A DNA stretch of 64,000 bases from Prochlorococcus marinus str. MIT 9301. Its GTDB lineage: Bacteria > Cyanobacteriota > Cyanobacteriia > PCC-6307 > Cyanobiaceae. Below the pieces are notes generated by a model. The model was given only the letters and a program-made list of their open reading frames with translations. It was not told the origin of the DNA and made no database searches. The stretch is taken from positions 310,001 to 374,000 of the forward strand of contig NC_009091.1 of the NCBI RefSeq assembly GCF_000015965.1, in the 5' to 3' direction. Position numbers and translations under genes: made by a program. Below, piece after piece: positions 40,594 through 49,276 of this stretch (its first letter is position 1; every line of letters begins with the position of its first letter).

Positions 40594-40779
40594 TTAGAAC
40601 CACCATTTTCTGTAGGGCTTTTTTAAAAATAAGATTTCTTCAGTCTCCCATCCTCCCTCCAACCACTCAAGATGCTCAAGTAATAAAGACTCACTCTCCC
40701 TTTTGCTTAGTTGCCCAATTCTATTAGCAATACCATCGAACCTTACTTTCATCAATTCCTCAATCTTGATGTTATTCAT
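40594..40779 (-). CDS. Small hypothetical protein
   Basis: 61 residues, MNNIKIEELMKVRFDGIANR then IGQLSKRESESLLLEHLEWL and EGGWETEEILFLKKPYRKWW. A helical middle and an aromatic, basic end. The stop is 18 bases from the convergent thiD stop. Conserved-looking but not recognised. Confidence 0.6.
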   Translation of the reverse strand: MNNIKIEELMKVRFDGIANRIGQLSKRESESLLLEHLEWLEGGWETEEILFLKKPYRKWWF

Positions 40780-40961
40780 AGGTTAAATAATAAATTTTTT
40801 CTACTCTTACTTGTATACATTTTCTTGTCAACGATTTAATTTTATTTGTTTACTAGCAGTTCTTAAATATGTATTAAAGATAACTTTTTAAAATAGATAG
40901 TAATTAAGACTTATTCACATAGATTTAATTAAAGACTAATTTATATAAAAATACTTTAACT

Positions 40962-41105
40962 ATGAATAAAGAAGAAACATCAAAGCAAAAAACTATTTTA
41001 AATGTAGGCTATTGTGAAACGACCTCTGAATGGCTCAATAGAATCATTACTGAATTGGCAGATGAAAATAAAAATTTTGTAGATTTGTCAGTTATTTGTG
41101 CTTAA
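40962..41105 (+). CDS. 47-residue hypothetical protein
   Basis: MNKEETSKQKTILNVGYCET, TSEWLNRIITELADENKNFV, DLSVICA. Soluble, helix-prone, two cysteines. ATG start, clean stop. Not recognised. Confidence 0.45.
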   Translation: MNKEETSKQKTILNVGYCETTSEWLNRIITELADENKNFVDLSVICA

Positions 41106-41186
41106 TTTTTTAGAAAATATAGTTTATTTTCATTTTTTTTCAGTTAGCTTTTAAGTATAAGAGAAATTTAAAAGATATTTTTTGAT

Positions 41187-41654
41187 GTGAATTCTAATAA
41201 AAAAAATATAGAAATAATTAAACAATTCAATTTATCTCCTCATCCTGAGGGTGGATGGTTTAGAGAGATAGTAAGGAGTGAGAATTCTCTAATAAGAGAA
41301 GATGGCCAAAGTAGAAACTTTATTACGGGAATTTATTATCTTTTGGAGAGAGATGCAAAAAGTGCTTGGCACAGAGTAAAAAATGCTGATGAAATTTGGA
41401 TTTATTTAAGGGGCGATCCTCTGAATTTATGGTGCCTAGATAATGATAATAAGTTAATAAGAAATTTAATTTTAGATTCCAATAATCCAGTAGAAATGAT
41501 CCCATCTGGATATTGGCAAGCTGCAAAAAGTACAGGCGAATTTACTTTAGTGAGTTGTTGTGTTGGCCCTGGCTTTGATTTTAAGGATTTTGAATTACTC
41601 AGAAATACAAATCATACTTCTAGATTGGATAAAGCAATTAATGATCTTATTTGA
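41187..41654 (+). CDS. Cupin-like protein of the DUF985 family
   Basis: 155 residues from a GTG start. FNLSPHPEGGWFREIVRSEN and FITGIYYLLERDAKSAWHRVK-type segments, DEIWIYLRGDPLNLW and PSGYWQAAKSTGEFTLVSCC match the DUF985 beta-barrel (Cupin_5). Probably binds a small ligand or metal; no enzyme activity can be assigned. Confidence 0.85.
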   Translation: MNSNKKNIEIIKQFNLSPHPEGGWFREIVRSENSLIREDGQSRNFITGIYYLLERDAKSAWHRVKNADEIWIYLRGDPLNLWCLDNDNKLIRNLILDSNNPVEMIPSGYWQAAKSTGEFTLVSCCVGPGFDFKDFELLRNTNHTSRLDKAINDLI

Positions 41655-41724
41655 GACATTTTTTTGTTTATATTTTTGAAATTATCCTCTAGATTTATAA
41701 GGCTACTCAATCAATCTATATTTA

Positions 41725-42102
41725 ATGAATCAAAATTCTGTCAAAACAATTGGTATTTATGATGAACCAAGGAAAGATTCATACTTAGTGTATGTAAATC
41801 AGGCTGATGGATTAAAAGGCATCCTTAATAGGGATTTTGATGAATGGTCGAATTTTGATAGTTGGGAAAGTATTTCAGTTCAGCAATGGATTTTTTCAAG
41901 AGCTTTAGAGGTTTTCAGAGGTAAGAAAATTGATATTAAATGCGACTGTTGTGAACATAATGATTTAATCCCAAATGATTTTGAGAGTATTAAAAAAGAA
42001 AAATGTTTTGGCAAAAAAAGTGCTTTCATGATTGAAAAAGTTGTAGATGAAATTGTATTAGCTAAGGCAAGAAGAGAAAGTGATGGAACATATTCTGCGT
42101 AA
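41725..42102 (+). CDS. Hypothetical protein with clustered cysteines
   Basis: 125 residues. A cysteine cluster, KCDCCEHNDLIP near 72, and a further C near 91 could bind metal. The N-terminal half (YDEPRKDSYLVYVNQADGLK) looks beta-rich, the C-terminal part helical (MIEKVVDEIVLAKARRES). It is 70 bases after the cupin gene. Not recognised. Confidence 0.6.
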   Translation: MNQNSVKTIGIYDEPRKDSYLVYVNQADGLKGILNRDFDEWSNFDSWESISVQQWIFSRALEVFRGKKIDIKCDCCEHNDLIPNDFESIKKEKCFGKKSAFMIEKVVDEIVLAKARRESDGTYSA

Positions 42103-42138
42103 GATTCATAAATATCTATGGAGTGAAAAATCTTTTAT

Positions 42139-42327
42139 TTAAAAGTGAAAATTATCAGAAGAGCCAATCGTTAAATTTCTAGTGGACATCTTATGGAACT
42201 TATAGTGTACCGAATCACTGAACTCCTTTTCATCTGAGTAATTCACAAGATCCACTGGGTCGATGTTTTCATCGAACCATGCATCATATTCAATATGGTT
42301 TGGTTCAGCAAAATAACTCATATCCAA
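42139..42327 (-). CDS. Small acidic hypothetical protein
   Basis: 62 residues, MDMSYFAEPNHIEYDAWFDE then NIDPVDLVNYSDEKEFSDSV. Acidic first half, more basic end (HKMSTRNLTIGSS). It has no competing ORF. Not recognised. Confidence 0.5.
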   Translation of the reverse strand: MDMSYFAEPNHIEYDAWFDENIDPVDLVNYSDEKEFSDSVHYKFHKMSTRNLTIGSSDNFHF

Positions 42328-42461
42328 TTAATAGCTTTCAAAAAACATATAAACGGTACAAGCGATACCAAATTAACATTCTTAATTTTTAGATAATTCA
42401 TATTTTTAACTTTTTCATAAAGATTAGTTGCTAGAAAGATAGAAGAAATATCTATAAATTA

Positions 42462-42815
42462 ATGTCTCTAGATACAACCATGGTTTCTATCCATCCCCAC
42501 TTCACAATCAAGGATGGGAAGATGGACCAGTGCATAGCTCTTTTAGAAGAAATTTTGGTACTGACAAAAGCTAATGAACCTGACTGTCTTTTTTTTAATA
42601 TCACTTCTTGCGGTTCAAATAAGGCTTATGTAAGAGAGGCATATAAAGATGGTGCCGCCGCTTTATTTCATCTCAAAAATATGGGACATATGATTCCCAA
42701 GCTTTTTGAAGTGTCAGATATTACTGTGCAGGTCCAAGGCCCCGCCAAGGAGATTGAACCCTTGAAGGAAATACTGCCAGACGCTGATTTCTACGAAGCA
42801 ATATCTGGATTCTGA
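42462..42815 (+). CDS. Dimeric alpha/beta-barrel (ABM-like) protein
   Basis: 117 residues: HPHFTIKDGKMDQCIALLEE, NEPDCLFFNITSCGSNKAYV and REAYKDGAAALFHLKNMGHM give the ferredoxin-like fold and helical HLKN segment of antibiotic-biosynthesis-monooxygenase-type domains. Such small proteins are often cofactor-free oxygenases or haem-degrading enzymes, but no substrate is indicated. Followed by a strong terminator; first of three similar small genes. Confidence 0.75.
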   Translation: MSLDTTMVSIHPHFTIKDGKMDQCIALLEEILVLTKANEPDCLFFNITSCGSNKAYVREAYKDGAAALFHLKNMGHMIPKLFEVSDITVQVQGPAKEIEPLKEILPDADFYEAISGF

Positions 42816-42846
42816 TTTAGGTTGTATACATTGACAGTCGATCGCT

Positions 42847-42872
42847 AGGGGCTTTTAGCCCCCTTTTTATTT
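42847..42872 (+). terminator. Rho-independent terminator
   Basis: AGGGGCT / AGCCCC with a TTT loop and a T-rich tail, 32 bases after the stop at 42815. It directly follows the 14-base motif ATTGACAGTCGATC at 42830-42843. Confidence 0.85.
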
Positions 42873-42945
42873 AGGAATTCAAAATAAATTAATCTTCCCT
42901 TTACTTATATCAAGTAACTATATTATCAGCTCAAATATTATTTTT

Positions 42946-43293
42946 ATGGCATCAACTTTTTATATTGTTCATCATGAATTTAAGGCAGGAAAAGCCGAAA
43001 AATGGTGGGATACAGCTTATGCGGCAATGTCACCAGGTGGTGGATGGGATGATGCGGTAGCAGCTAATAAAGAAAAAGGATTTTTTAACCATTCTGCAAA
43101 TGCCGTAACTAAAACTGGTCCTGTATATTGTTTTTGGGAAGTAAAAGAGGGTATTTCAGCTGAGGAGTTTCAAGAGTTTATAGACGGCCCCTCTGGACCA
43201 GGTTTCGGACAAGATGCTCTGATGAATATCTGTAAACCAATTGACATATCATTAATGAATGGACAAACACCTTATCCACCAGTTTTTTCTTGA
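42946..43293 (+). CDS. Small protein, possible dimeric alpha/beta-barrel fold
   Basis: 115 residues: FYIVHHEFKAGKAEKWWDTA, then a glycine-rich loop (AMSPGGGWDDAVAANKEKGF), YCFWEVKEGISAEEFQEFID and a C-terminal GQTPYPPVFS. A beta-alpha-beta repeat is likely. Related in size and position to its neighbours. Function unknown. Confidence 0.65.
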   Translation: MASTFYIVHHEFKAGKAEKWWDTAYAAMSPGGGWDDAVAANKEKGFFNHSANAVTKTGPVYCFWEVKEGISAEEFQEFIDGPSGPGFGQDALMNICKPIDISLMNGQTPYPPVFS

Positions 43294-43337
43294 TTATTGA
43301 CAGTCGATCTAAGATAAGAAGAAATTAGCCTTTTGTT

Positions 43338-43622
43338 ATGACTATTGAAACTACTGTTTTCACCTTTAAACTTTCAAATACATTTGAGGAGTGGGTAAAA
43401 ATGTTTGATAGTCCAGAGATAGATGAATTTCATAAAACGGTAGGACTTACTCCTCTATATCGTGGCAAAAGTTTAATTGATCCAAAAGAAGTTATTGTTA
43501 TTCATCAAGCTGAAGAAGGTGTGGCTAAGCATGTTTTTTCAGATCCTGAAACCATTAAGAATATAGAATCTGGAGGACATATTTATAGCACAACGAAAAT
43601 CACAAGTTGGGTTTCTGATTAG
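43338..43622 (+). CDS. DUF3764-family protein
   Basis: 94 residues: TTVFTFKLSNTFEEWVKMFD, KTVGLTPLYRGKSLIDPKEV, IVIHQAEEGVAKHVFSDPET. It resembles DUF3764, small ferredoxin-like-fold proteins of picocyanobacteria. Start ATG is 28 bases after the second copy of the 14-base motif at 43296-43309. Function unknown. Confidence 0.7.
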   Translation: MTIETTVFTFKLSNTFEEWVKMFDSPEIDEFHKTVGLTPLYRGKSLIDPKEVIVIHQAEEGVAKHVFSDPETIKNIESGGHIYSTTKITSWVSD

Positions 43623-43746
43623 TCGAAAAAGTAACTATGCAAATTTATACAAGTTTAATGCGGAACAGGAGTCCCATATAAGATCTTTAAAAACTAAATT
43701 AGGATATAGCTGATTTTAGGATAAGAGTATTAAGTAATTAGTTCGA

Positions 43747-43866
43747 CTAAATTATTAATAAGAGTCTGAGTGCAAGCGGTAACCACAAGCATAGAAGAAG
43801 CATTAGTAAAAGAGTAATAGCATGGATATTTGGAATGTAATGCTCTTTTAAAATTTGTGTTTTCAT
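43747..43866 (-). CDS. 39-residue single-span protein, unknown
   Basis: MKTQILKEHYIPNIHAITLL then LMLLLCLWLPLALRLLLII. A short head and one leucine-rich helix. It begins 3 bases after the stop of the next micro-ORF, suggesting coupling. Not recognised. Confidence 0.45.
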   Translation of the reverse strand: MKTQILKEHYIPNIHAITLLLMLLLCLWLPLALRLLLII

Positions 43867-43869
43867 AAT

Positions 43870-43959
43870 TTATCTCGCCTTCTTAAGTTTGATTTCTCTT
43901 CTGATAAGCAACGCTATTACCACAACACACATGTTCATTAGAAATACGTCTAATGGCAT
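43870..43959 (-). CDS. 29-residue single-span protein, unknown
   Basis: MPLDVFLMNMCVVVIALLIR then REIKLKKAR: one helix and a basic tail. First of a pair of tandem micro-ORFs on the minus strand. Not recognised. Confidence 0.45.
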   Translation of the reverse strand: MPLDVFLMNMCVVVIALLIRREIKLKKAR

Positions 43960-44100
43960 TTTCTAAAAAAGTCTCTATTTAATTAATAGCAAGATTATTG
44001 ATCTACGAATCAAGAGATGATTACAAATGTTTATTGGCTTAATAAAAAGGAATTTAAAATTAAATTTATGCTTAAATATCTCAATTCACATAACTATTAA

Positions 44101-44403
44101 ATGGCTTATTCAGAAACAAGAATAGTAATAGGCGGTCTAGCTCATGTACCTGTTCTTATTTTTATAGCCAATTTTGTTAAAGGTAAGTTTGGGATTAAAA
44201 CTGAAGAGACAAAAGATACTGTAGTCAAAGGAGAGCCAGTTAAAATTATTGGGGTAAAAGATACTGTAGTTAAAGAAGGAAAAGCAGAAGCTATAAAAGA
44301 AATCTCTAGTAAGCTGGACAGTATCGAAAAGAAGGCTGATAAACTTTATGAAAAGGTAAAGAAGAAAAAAAAGGATAAGAAGAAGAAAAAAAAGAATAAC
44401 TAG
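44101..44403 (+). CDS. Membrane-anchored protein with lysine-rich tail
   Basis: 100 residues. One N-terminal hydrophobic segment (IVIGGLAHVPVLIFIANFVK), an internal repeat of KDTVVK at about 39 and 53, a helical part (EAIKEISSKLDSIEKKADKL) and a very basic end (KKKKKDKKKKKKNN). The tail could bind nucleic acid or acidic lipid; this is inference. Overlaps the convergent ORF by 4 bases. Confidence 0.65.
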   Translation: MAYSETRIVIGGLAHVPVLIFIANFVKGKFGIKTEETKDTVVKGEPVKIIGVKDTVVKEGKAEAIKEISSKLDSIEKKADKLYEKVKKKKKDKKKKKKNN

Positions 44404-44585
44404 ATTGAGATCCTATCAAGCACTAATATGTCTTGAGCTTGGATTGTATCTCTCTTATCTTCATCTTCGGGATCTTTATAAGATTCAATTTCAGCTTGAA
44501 TTTTTCTCTTGTAAACTCCTTTGATATAGTCCATTTCTCTTTTGTCTTTGTCCAGAATTGAGAATGGTGATCTTTTTAAGTTCAT
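44400..44585 (-). CDS. Small charged hypothetical protein
   Basis: 61 residues, MNLKRSPFSILDKDKREMDY then a basic-acidic helix (KGVYKRKIQAEIESYKDPED) and IQAQDILVLDRISI. ATG start. Not recognised. Confidence 0.5.
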   Translation of the reverse strand: MNLKRSPFSILDKDKREMDYIKGVYKRKIQAEIESYKDPEDEDKRDTIQAQDILVLDRISI

Positions 44586-44612
44586 AACTTTCTCCTAAAA
44601 AAATAAATTTAA

Positions 44613-44750
44613 TCAGCTCCAGTTTTTATCAGATTCAACAAAGCTATCCAATGTTTGCTGATTCCTGATTTCTTCTTCAAGAAGTTCTTCTTCTGATCTT
44701 TCTTCAATCTCAGATTTATAATCTTCTTTTAGTGTGGATTTCGTAGACAT
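44613..44750 (-). CDS. 45-residue acidic helical protein, unknown
   Basis: MSTKSTLKEDYKSEIEERSE, then EELLEEEIRNQQTLDSFVES and DKNWS. Very acidic with an extended helix. It lies 27 bases upstream of the previous minus-strand ORF. Not recognised. Confidence 0.5.
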   Translation of the reverse strand: MSTKSTLKEDYKSEIEERSEEELLEEEIRNQQTLDSFVESDKNWS

Positions 44751-44892
44751 TTGCTCATGACGACTACATCTATGTTCTAACTAGTTAGAGAAGCCATTCG
44801 ACTAATAAATATGTACGGTTTGAGGTACTCCCATATACGGATAAAAGATCAACAATTTAATTTAAATATGGATAAAAAGTATGAAATTTTGA

Positions 44893-44979
44893 TCAATTTT
44901 TGCCTTTAAGAATCATCAATAAAGGTAGACCAATAAGCATCAAACTCCCATCAATTAATAAAAAAGTATTCAGGTTCAT
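44893..44979 (-). CDS. 28-residue single-span peptide, unknown
   Basis: MNLNTFLLIDGSLMLIGLPL then LMILKGKN. Its ATG overlaps the stop of the upstream small gene as ATGA, a classic translational-coupling arrangement, which makes it more credible than its length suggests. Confidence 0.5.
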   Translation of the reverse strand: MNLNTFLLIDGSLMLIGLPLLMILKGKN

Positions 44980-45167
44980 TTATCCATTCCTTCTGGGGTA
45001 TCCCAATTTAGAAAAATCCCTTTTTTAATTGGTTGTCTTTTCATATCATCCATCTCTTTTCTGATTTTGTTGTAGTAGGCCAACTCCTCTGGATCATCAG
45101 AACCAAGACCATAATTCATGATTGCTGCAATATATATTTTGTGCATCCGGTATGACGATAGTGGCAT
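44976..45167 (-). CDS. Small hypothetical protein
   Basis: 63 residues from the ATG at 45167 (MPLSSYRMHKIYIAAIMNYG); an ATG 12 bases further upstream is also in frame. GLGSDDPEELAYYNKIRKEM and DDMKRQPIKKGIFLNWDTPE follow. Soluble. Not recognised, but the composition looks constrained. Confidence 0.6.
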   Translation of the reverse strand: MPLSSYRMHKIYIAAIMNYGLGSDDPEELAYYNKIRKEMDDMKRQPIKKGIFLNWDTPEGMDK

Positions 45168-45255
45168 TACTAAAAGCAAATTATTTTAAATATATTTGAA
45201 TTCTAGTTAAAATGCTTATCTACGAGATCTCAGTTATATTAATCAATTGCTCAAG

Positions 45256-45327
<72 letters not shown>

Positions 45328-45337
45328 AATTTTAAAG

Positions 45338-45419
45338 TGGGCCGGGTTGGATTTGAACCAACGTAGGCAGAGCCAGCGGATTTACAGTCCGCCCCCTTTA
45401 ACCACTCGGGCACCGACCC
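45338..45419 (-). tRNA. trnY: tRNA-Tyr (anticodon GTA)
   Basis: 82-base class II tRNA: acceptor GGGTCGG/CCGGCCC (one T-G pair) with discriminator A, anticodon loop CTGTAAA giving GTA, a long variable arm (CTGGCTCTGCCTACG) and T arm GGTTCAAATCC. Probably co-transcribed with the following tRNA-Thr. Confidence 0.96.
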
Positions 45420-45518
45420 CCACTATTTGAACTTATCAGTTAATGGACACTTTGTGTGAAATTGTTTTGGTTTTTTTGTTTCTTTCTAGATAGCATTTGT
45501 AAAGAAAAGACTTTATTG

Positions 45519-45962
45519 ATGATGAATATTTTATTGATAAATGGACCAAATCTTAATCTTTTGGGCACTAGAGAACCTGAAATATATGGTAATAAAACAT
45601 TGAGTGATATAGAAAAAGATTTAACTAAAGTTGCTAAAGAAAAAAGTATTAATCTTGAATGTTTTCAAAGTAATCACGAAGGAGAAATAGTAGATAAAAT
45701 TCAGGAGTCTGTAAAAAGTATCCAAGGTATTCTTATAAATGCTGGTGCTTTTACTCATACCTCGATTTCTATTCGTGATGCTTTAATTGGATCGAAAATT
45801 CCTTTTGTAGAGTTACATATTTCAAATATTTTCAGTAGAGAAGATTTTCGTAAAGAATCTTTTCTTACAGATAAAGCTATAGGAATTATTAGTGGATTCG
45901 GCATATCAAGTTATTCCTTAGCTCTTGAAGGAATTATTGGATATTTGAGTATTAAAGATTAA
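45519..45962 (+). CDS. aroQ: 3-dehydroquinate dehydratase, type II
   Basis: Third step of the shikimate pathway. 147 residues from the ATG at 45519 ([20 protein letters not shown]); a longer frame to a GTG upstream adds a hydrophobic stretch not seen in the family. [14 protein letters not shown] carries a substrate segment, [16 protein letters not shown] and [18 protein letters not shown] the catalytic Tyr/His region and lid. It abuts miaE. Confidence 0.95.
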   Translation: MMNILLINGPNLNLLGTREPEIYGNKTLSDIEKDLTKVAKEKSINLECFQSNHEGEIVDKIQESVKSIQGILINAGAFTHTSISIRDALIGSKIPFVELHISNIFSREDFRKESFLTDKAIGIISGFGISSYSLALEGIIGYLSIKD

Positions 45963-46571
45963 ATGCTAGTCGATTTTAAAAGGCCCACTTCTCATATTAA
46001 ATATTTATCGTCATTTACCTCAGATGAGTGGATCAAACTCGCATTATCTAATCCAATAGATATTCTTATTGACCATGCTCATTGTGAAAGAAAAGCAGCA
46101 GGAGTAGCTATTCAATTGATGTTTAGATATCCATCAGAACCAAATCTGGCAGAAGTTTTAAGTCCAATAGCGAGAGAGGAACTAGAGCATTTTGAAAAAA
46201 TACTTTATTTTTTAAAGGATCTTGGACATTCTCTTGAGTCCTTAAAACCGCCACCATATGGAGCTGAGTTGTCCAAGAATATAAGAAAGGAAGAGCCCAA
46301 TAGAATGCTTGATAGTTTCTTAATAGCAGGACTTATTGAAGCAAGAAGTCATGAAAGATTAAGCTTGCTTGCGTTGAATTATGAAGATAAATCGTTTAAA
46401 TCCCTTTATGAGTCTCTGCTAGAGAGTGAGGCAAGGCATTTTGGAGTTTACTGGAAACTAGCGCAAACTAAATTCTCTAAAGATCAAACTTTCAAAAGGT
46501 TAGAGGAATTGTCTGAAATTGAGTCAGCAATACTGGCTGAAACTTTTATATTGCCAAGGGTACATAGCTAA
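45963..46571 (+). CDS. miaE: tRNA-(ms2i6A37) hydroxylase MiaE-like
   Basis: Di-iron monooxygenase that hydroxylates the isopentenyl group of ms2i6A in tRNA. 202 residues. Metal-ligand motifs HAHCERKAAG near 39, AREELEHFEKIL near 70, GLIEARSHERL near 121 and ESEARHFGVYWKL near 153 are in the ferritin-like order. ATG begins at the base after the aroQ stop. Confidence 0.9.
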   Translation: MLVDFKRPTSHIKYLSSFTSDEWIKLALSNPIDILIDHAHCERKAAGVAIQLMFRYPSEPNLAEVLSPIAREELEHFEKILYFLKDLGHSLESLKPPPYGAELSKNIRKEEPNRMLDSFLIAGLIEARSHERLSLLALNYEDKSFKSLYESLLESEARHFGVYWKLAQTKFSKDQTFKRLEELSEIESAILAETFILPRVHS

Positions 46572-46587
46572 AGTTAATAAAATAAAA

Positions 46588-47343
46588 ATGATAATAAAAA
46601 AGTTCTTAAGTTTACTTAATCCATATAAAACTGATTTACCAACATTCACCATCGTTGGTGTAGGTCCTGGAGATCCATCGCTTTTAACAATTGCTGCTGT
46701 AGATGCAATAAAAAAAGCGAAAGTTATATTTTTTCCAATAGCAGATGATAATAAAAAGAGTTTTGCTGCGGAAATAGTCAAGAAATACACCAAATTTAAA
46801 AAAAATATCCCTGTCATCTTTCCAATGGCTAGGAAGGATTTTGATCCTGATGAAATATGGTCTAATGCTGTAGAAAAAATTGTGAAATCCATACAAAATG
46901 GCGAATCAGTTGTTTTACTTTGTCTTGGAGATACTTCACTATTTGCAAGTTCTTCTAATATCTTGAGGTTAATAAAAAATAATCATGCTGAAATTATTAC
47001 CAAAACAATACCTGGTATTTCCTCTATTTCAGCGGCAGCAGCTTTGAATGATTTTGATTTGGTAAAAAAAGGCGAGACATTGATCATCAAAGAATGCCCT
47101 TCTTCAGAATCTGAATTAACAACCCTAATTAGGGAAAGTAAGGAAAAAAAAATGGTATTGGCCATTATGAAAGTTGGCAAAAGATGGAATTTAGTAAGGG
47201 AAATTTTAAAAAAAGAGGATATCATCAATACGACATTAATAGCTTTAAGTGTTGGAATGCCTGATCAAATTATTCAATATGCATCACAATATAATAAGGA
47301 ATTTATGCCTTATTTTTCTTTGATTTTGATAAGGTTCGATTAA
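46588..47343 (+). CDS. cobI: Precorrin-2 C20-methyltransferase
   Basis: S-adenosylmethionine-dependent step of cobalamin (B12) corrin synthesis. Start set at the ATG at 46588 (MIIKKFLSLL), which follows miaE by 16 bases and overlaps nothing; an in-frame ATG at 46519 would lie inside miaE. 251 residues. TIVGVGPGDPSLLTIAAVDA, LCLGDTSLFASSSNI, PGISSISAAAA and the tetrapyrrole methyltransferase fold are clear. CbiL is the anaerobic-pathway name for the same family. Confidence 0.88.
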   Translation: MIIKKFLSLLNPYKTDLPTFTIVGVGPGDPSLLTIAAVDAIKKAKVIFFPIADDNKKSFAAEIVKKYTKFKKNIPVIFPMARKDFDPDEIWSNAVEKIVKSIQNGESVVLLCLGDTSLFASSSNILRLIKNNHAEIITKTIPGISSISAAAALNDFDLVKKGETLIIKECPSSESELTTLIRESKEKKMVLAIMKVGKRWNLVREILKKEDIINTTLIALSVGMPDQIIQYASQYNKEFMPYFSLILIRFD

Positions 47344-47828
47344 TGTATAAAAAAGAAAAATTAGTTGAAAATAAATTTACATGGCCAATATGTAAGGATC
47401 TATTATTTCTTGTTCTCGAAGATAGGGTTAGTGATGTTTTTGTTTGTGAATTGGTTTGGGAAAGACTTTTTTATACTAAAGAACTATCTATAAATGATTG
47501 GGCCTTTAGCGCATTAACTCCTTCTTATTGGTCAGAAAAATTTGAAAAAGCTCCTCAAATCATTTCAGAGCGACCAGCCTCAATACATTTGACTCGATCA
47601 ATTCCAAAAGAATATAAACAGGGATTGAAAAATTTTCTCAATTTTAAAGGTTATAGGATTAATGAACTTTATCCAAGAAGAACTAGAAGAGCGACGGCTG
47701 TAAATTGGTTGATTTATTGGGCGATTGAAAATGATTGTTTTTCAAAAGATAGTGGATTAATGCCAAGTCCTAGTTCACCCCCTGTTAATCCAGTTAAGGG
47801 ACATTTTGGCGATCCACAAATTAAATAA
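47343..47828 (+). CDS. DUF1823-family protein
   Basis: 161 residues. PASIHLTRSIPKEYKQGLKN, FKGYRINELYPRRTRRATAV and NWLIYWAI are the DUF1823 signature, a family of cyanobacteria and plastids of unknown function. Its ATG overlaps the cobI stop by one base (TAATG), so the two are probably coupled. Confidence 0.85.
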   Translation: MYKKEKLVENKFTWPICKDLLFLVLEDRVSDVFVCELVWERLFYTKELSINDWAFSALTPSYWSEKFEKAPQIISERPASIHLTRSIPKEYKQGLKNFLNFKGYRINELYPRRTRRATAVNWLIYWAIENDCFSKDSGLMPSPSSPPVNPVKGHFGDPQIK

Positions 47829-47902
47829 GTTTTTTTGAAAAAGGTAAATGATTCTATTAAAGGTATAGTTGTAATAGATACTACTTTCTTTGGAGAGAAG
47901 AA

Positions 47903-49276
47903 TTGATTCTTCCTACAATAGCAATTATCGGAAGACCTAACGTTGGGAAATCTACCTTAGTTAATCGTCTTTGCCAAAGTAATGATGCAATAGTATTTGA
48001 TAAGCCAGGTGTTACAAGAGATAGAACTTATCAAAATGCTTCATGGGGAGGTAAGGAATTTCAAATAGTTGATACTGGAGGTTTAGTTTTTGATGATGAT
48101 AGTGAATTTCTCCCAGAGATAAGGACACAAGTTTTCTTAGCTCTAGAAGAGGCTTCACTCGCGTTACTGGTGGTAGATGGGAATCAAGGCGTTACTGATG
48201 GTGATTTATCAATAGCAAAATGGTTAAGAAACTCAAGTTGTAAAACAATTGTTGCTGTTAATAAATGTGAATCGACTACTCTAGGAATATCCCTAGCTTC
48301 AGAGTTCTGGAAATTAGGATTGGGCGAACCTAACCCTGTTTCAGCTATTCATGGCTCAGGTACTGGAGATCTTTTAGATCTCGTTATTGGCGAACTTCCT
48401 GAAAATAATATCCAGGATGATGAAGAAAAGATAATGATGTCTATTATTGGTAGGCCTAATGTTGGTAAATCTAGTTTGTTAAATTCAATCTGTGGGGAAA
48501 AAAGAGCAATAGTTAGTGATATTAGTGGTACGACAACTGATTCAATAGATACGCTCATTAAAAAAGGTGATAATCATTGGAAAATTATTGATACTGCAGG
48601 GATTAGAAGAAAGAAAAATGTTAAATATGGGACTGAATTTTTTGGTATTAATAGGGCTTTTAAATCTATAGATAGAAGTGATGTTTGTGTTTTAGTTATA
48701 GATGCTATTGATGGAGTAACTGATCAAGACCAGAAGCTGGCTGGGCGCATAGAAGAACAAGGCAGAGCTTGCATAATTGTTGTTAATAAATGGGATCTTG
48801 TAGAAAAAAATAGTTCAACAATTTACCAAGTAGAAAAAGAACTTAGATCTAAACTTTATTTTTTACATTGGTCAAAAATGATTTTTATATCTGCCCTAAC
48901 TGGTCAAAGGGTTGATAATATTTTTGAGCATGCTCTTAATGCTGTAAATCAACATAGAAGAAGAGTTACAACATCTGTAGTTAATGAAGTACTTAAAGAA
49001 TCAATCAGTTGGAAAAGTCCTCCAACGAAGAGAAGCGGCAAGCAAGGTAGGCTTTATTACGGTACTCAAGTAAAGAACAAACCTCCCACTTTTACTCTTT
49101 TTGTAAATGACCCTAAATTATTTGGAATAACTTATAGAAGATATATTGAAAAACAAATTAGAGTAAATTTAGGCTTTGAAGGCACACCCCTCATTTTACT
49201 TTGGAGAGGAAAACAGCAAAGAGCTTTAAATAAAGAAGTCGAAAGAGAAAATATTGAGTTAATTCAAAAAGATTAA
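47903..49276 (+). CDS. der: Ribosome-assembly GTPase Der
   Basis: Der (EngA) has two tandem G domains and a KH-like domain and acts in 50S maturation. 457 residues from a TTG start. [10 protein letters not shown] near 8-17 and again near 177 are the P-loops; DTGGLVF and DTAGIRR are G3, NKCE and NKWD G4. Length fits. Confidence 0.97.

Noticed and set aside
46519-46587. Longer start for cobI inside miaE
   Set aside because: It would overlap miaE by more than 50 bases and adds residues (MSQQYWLKLLYC) absent from the family; the ATG at 46588 is better.
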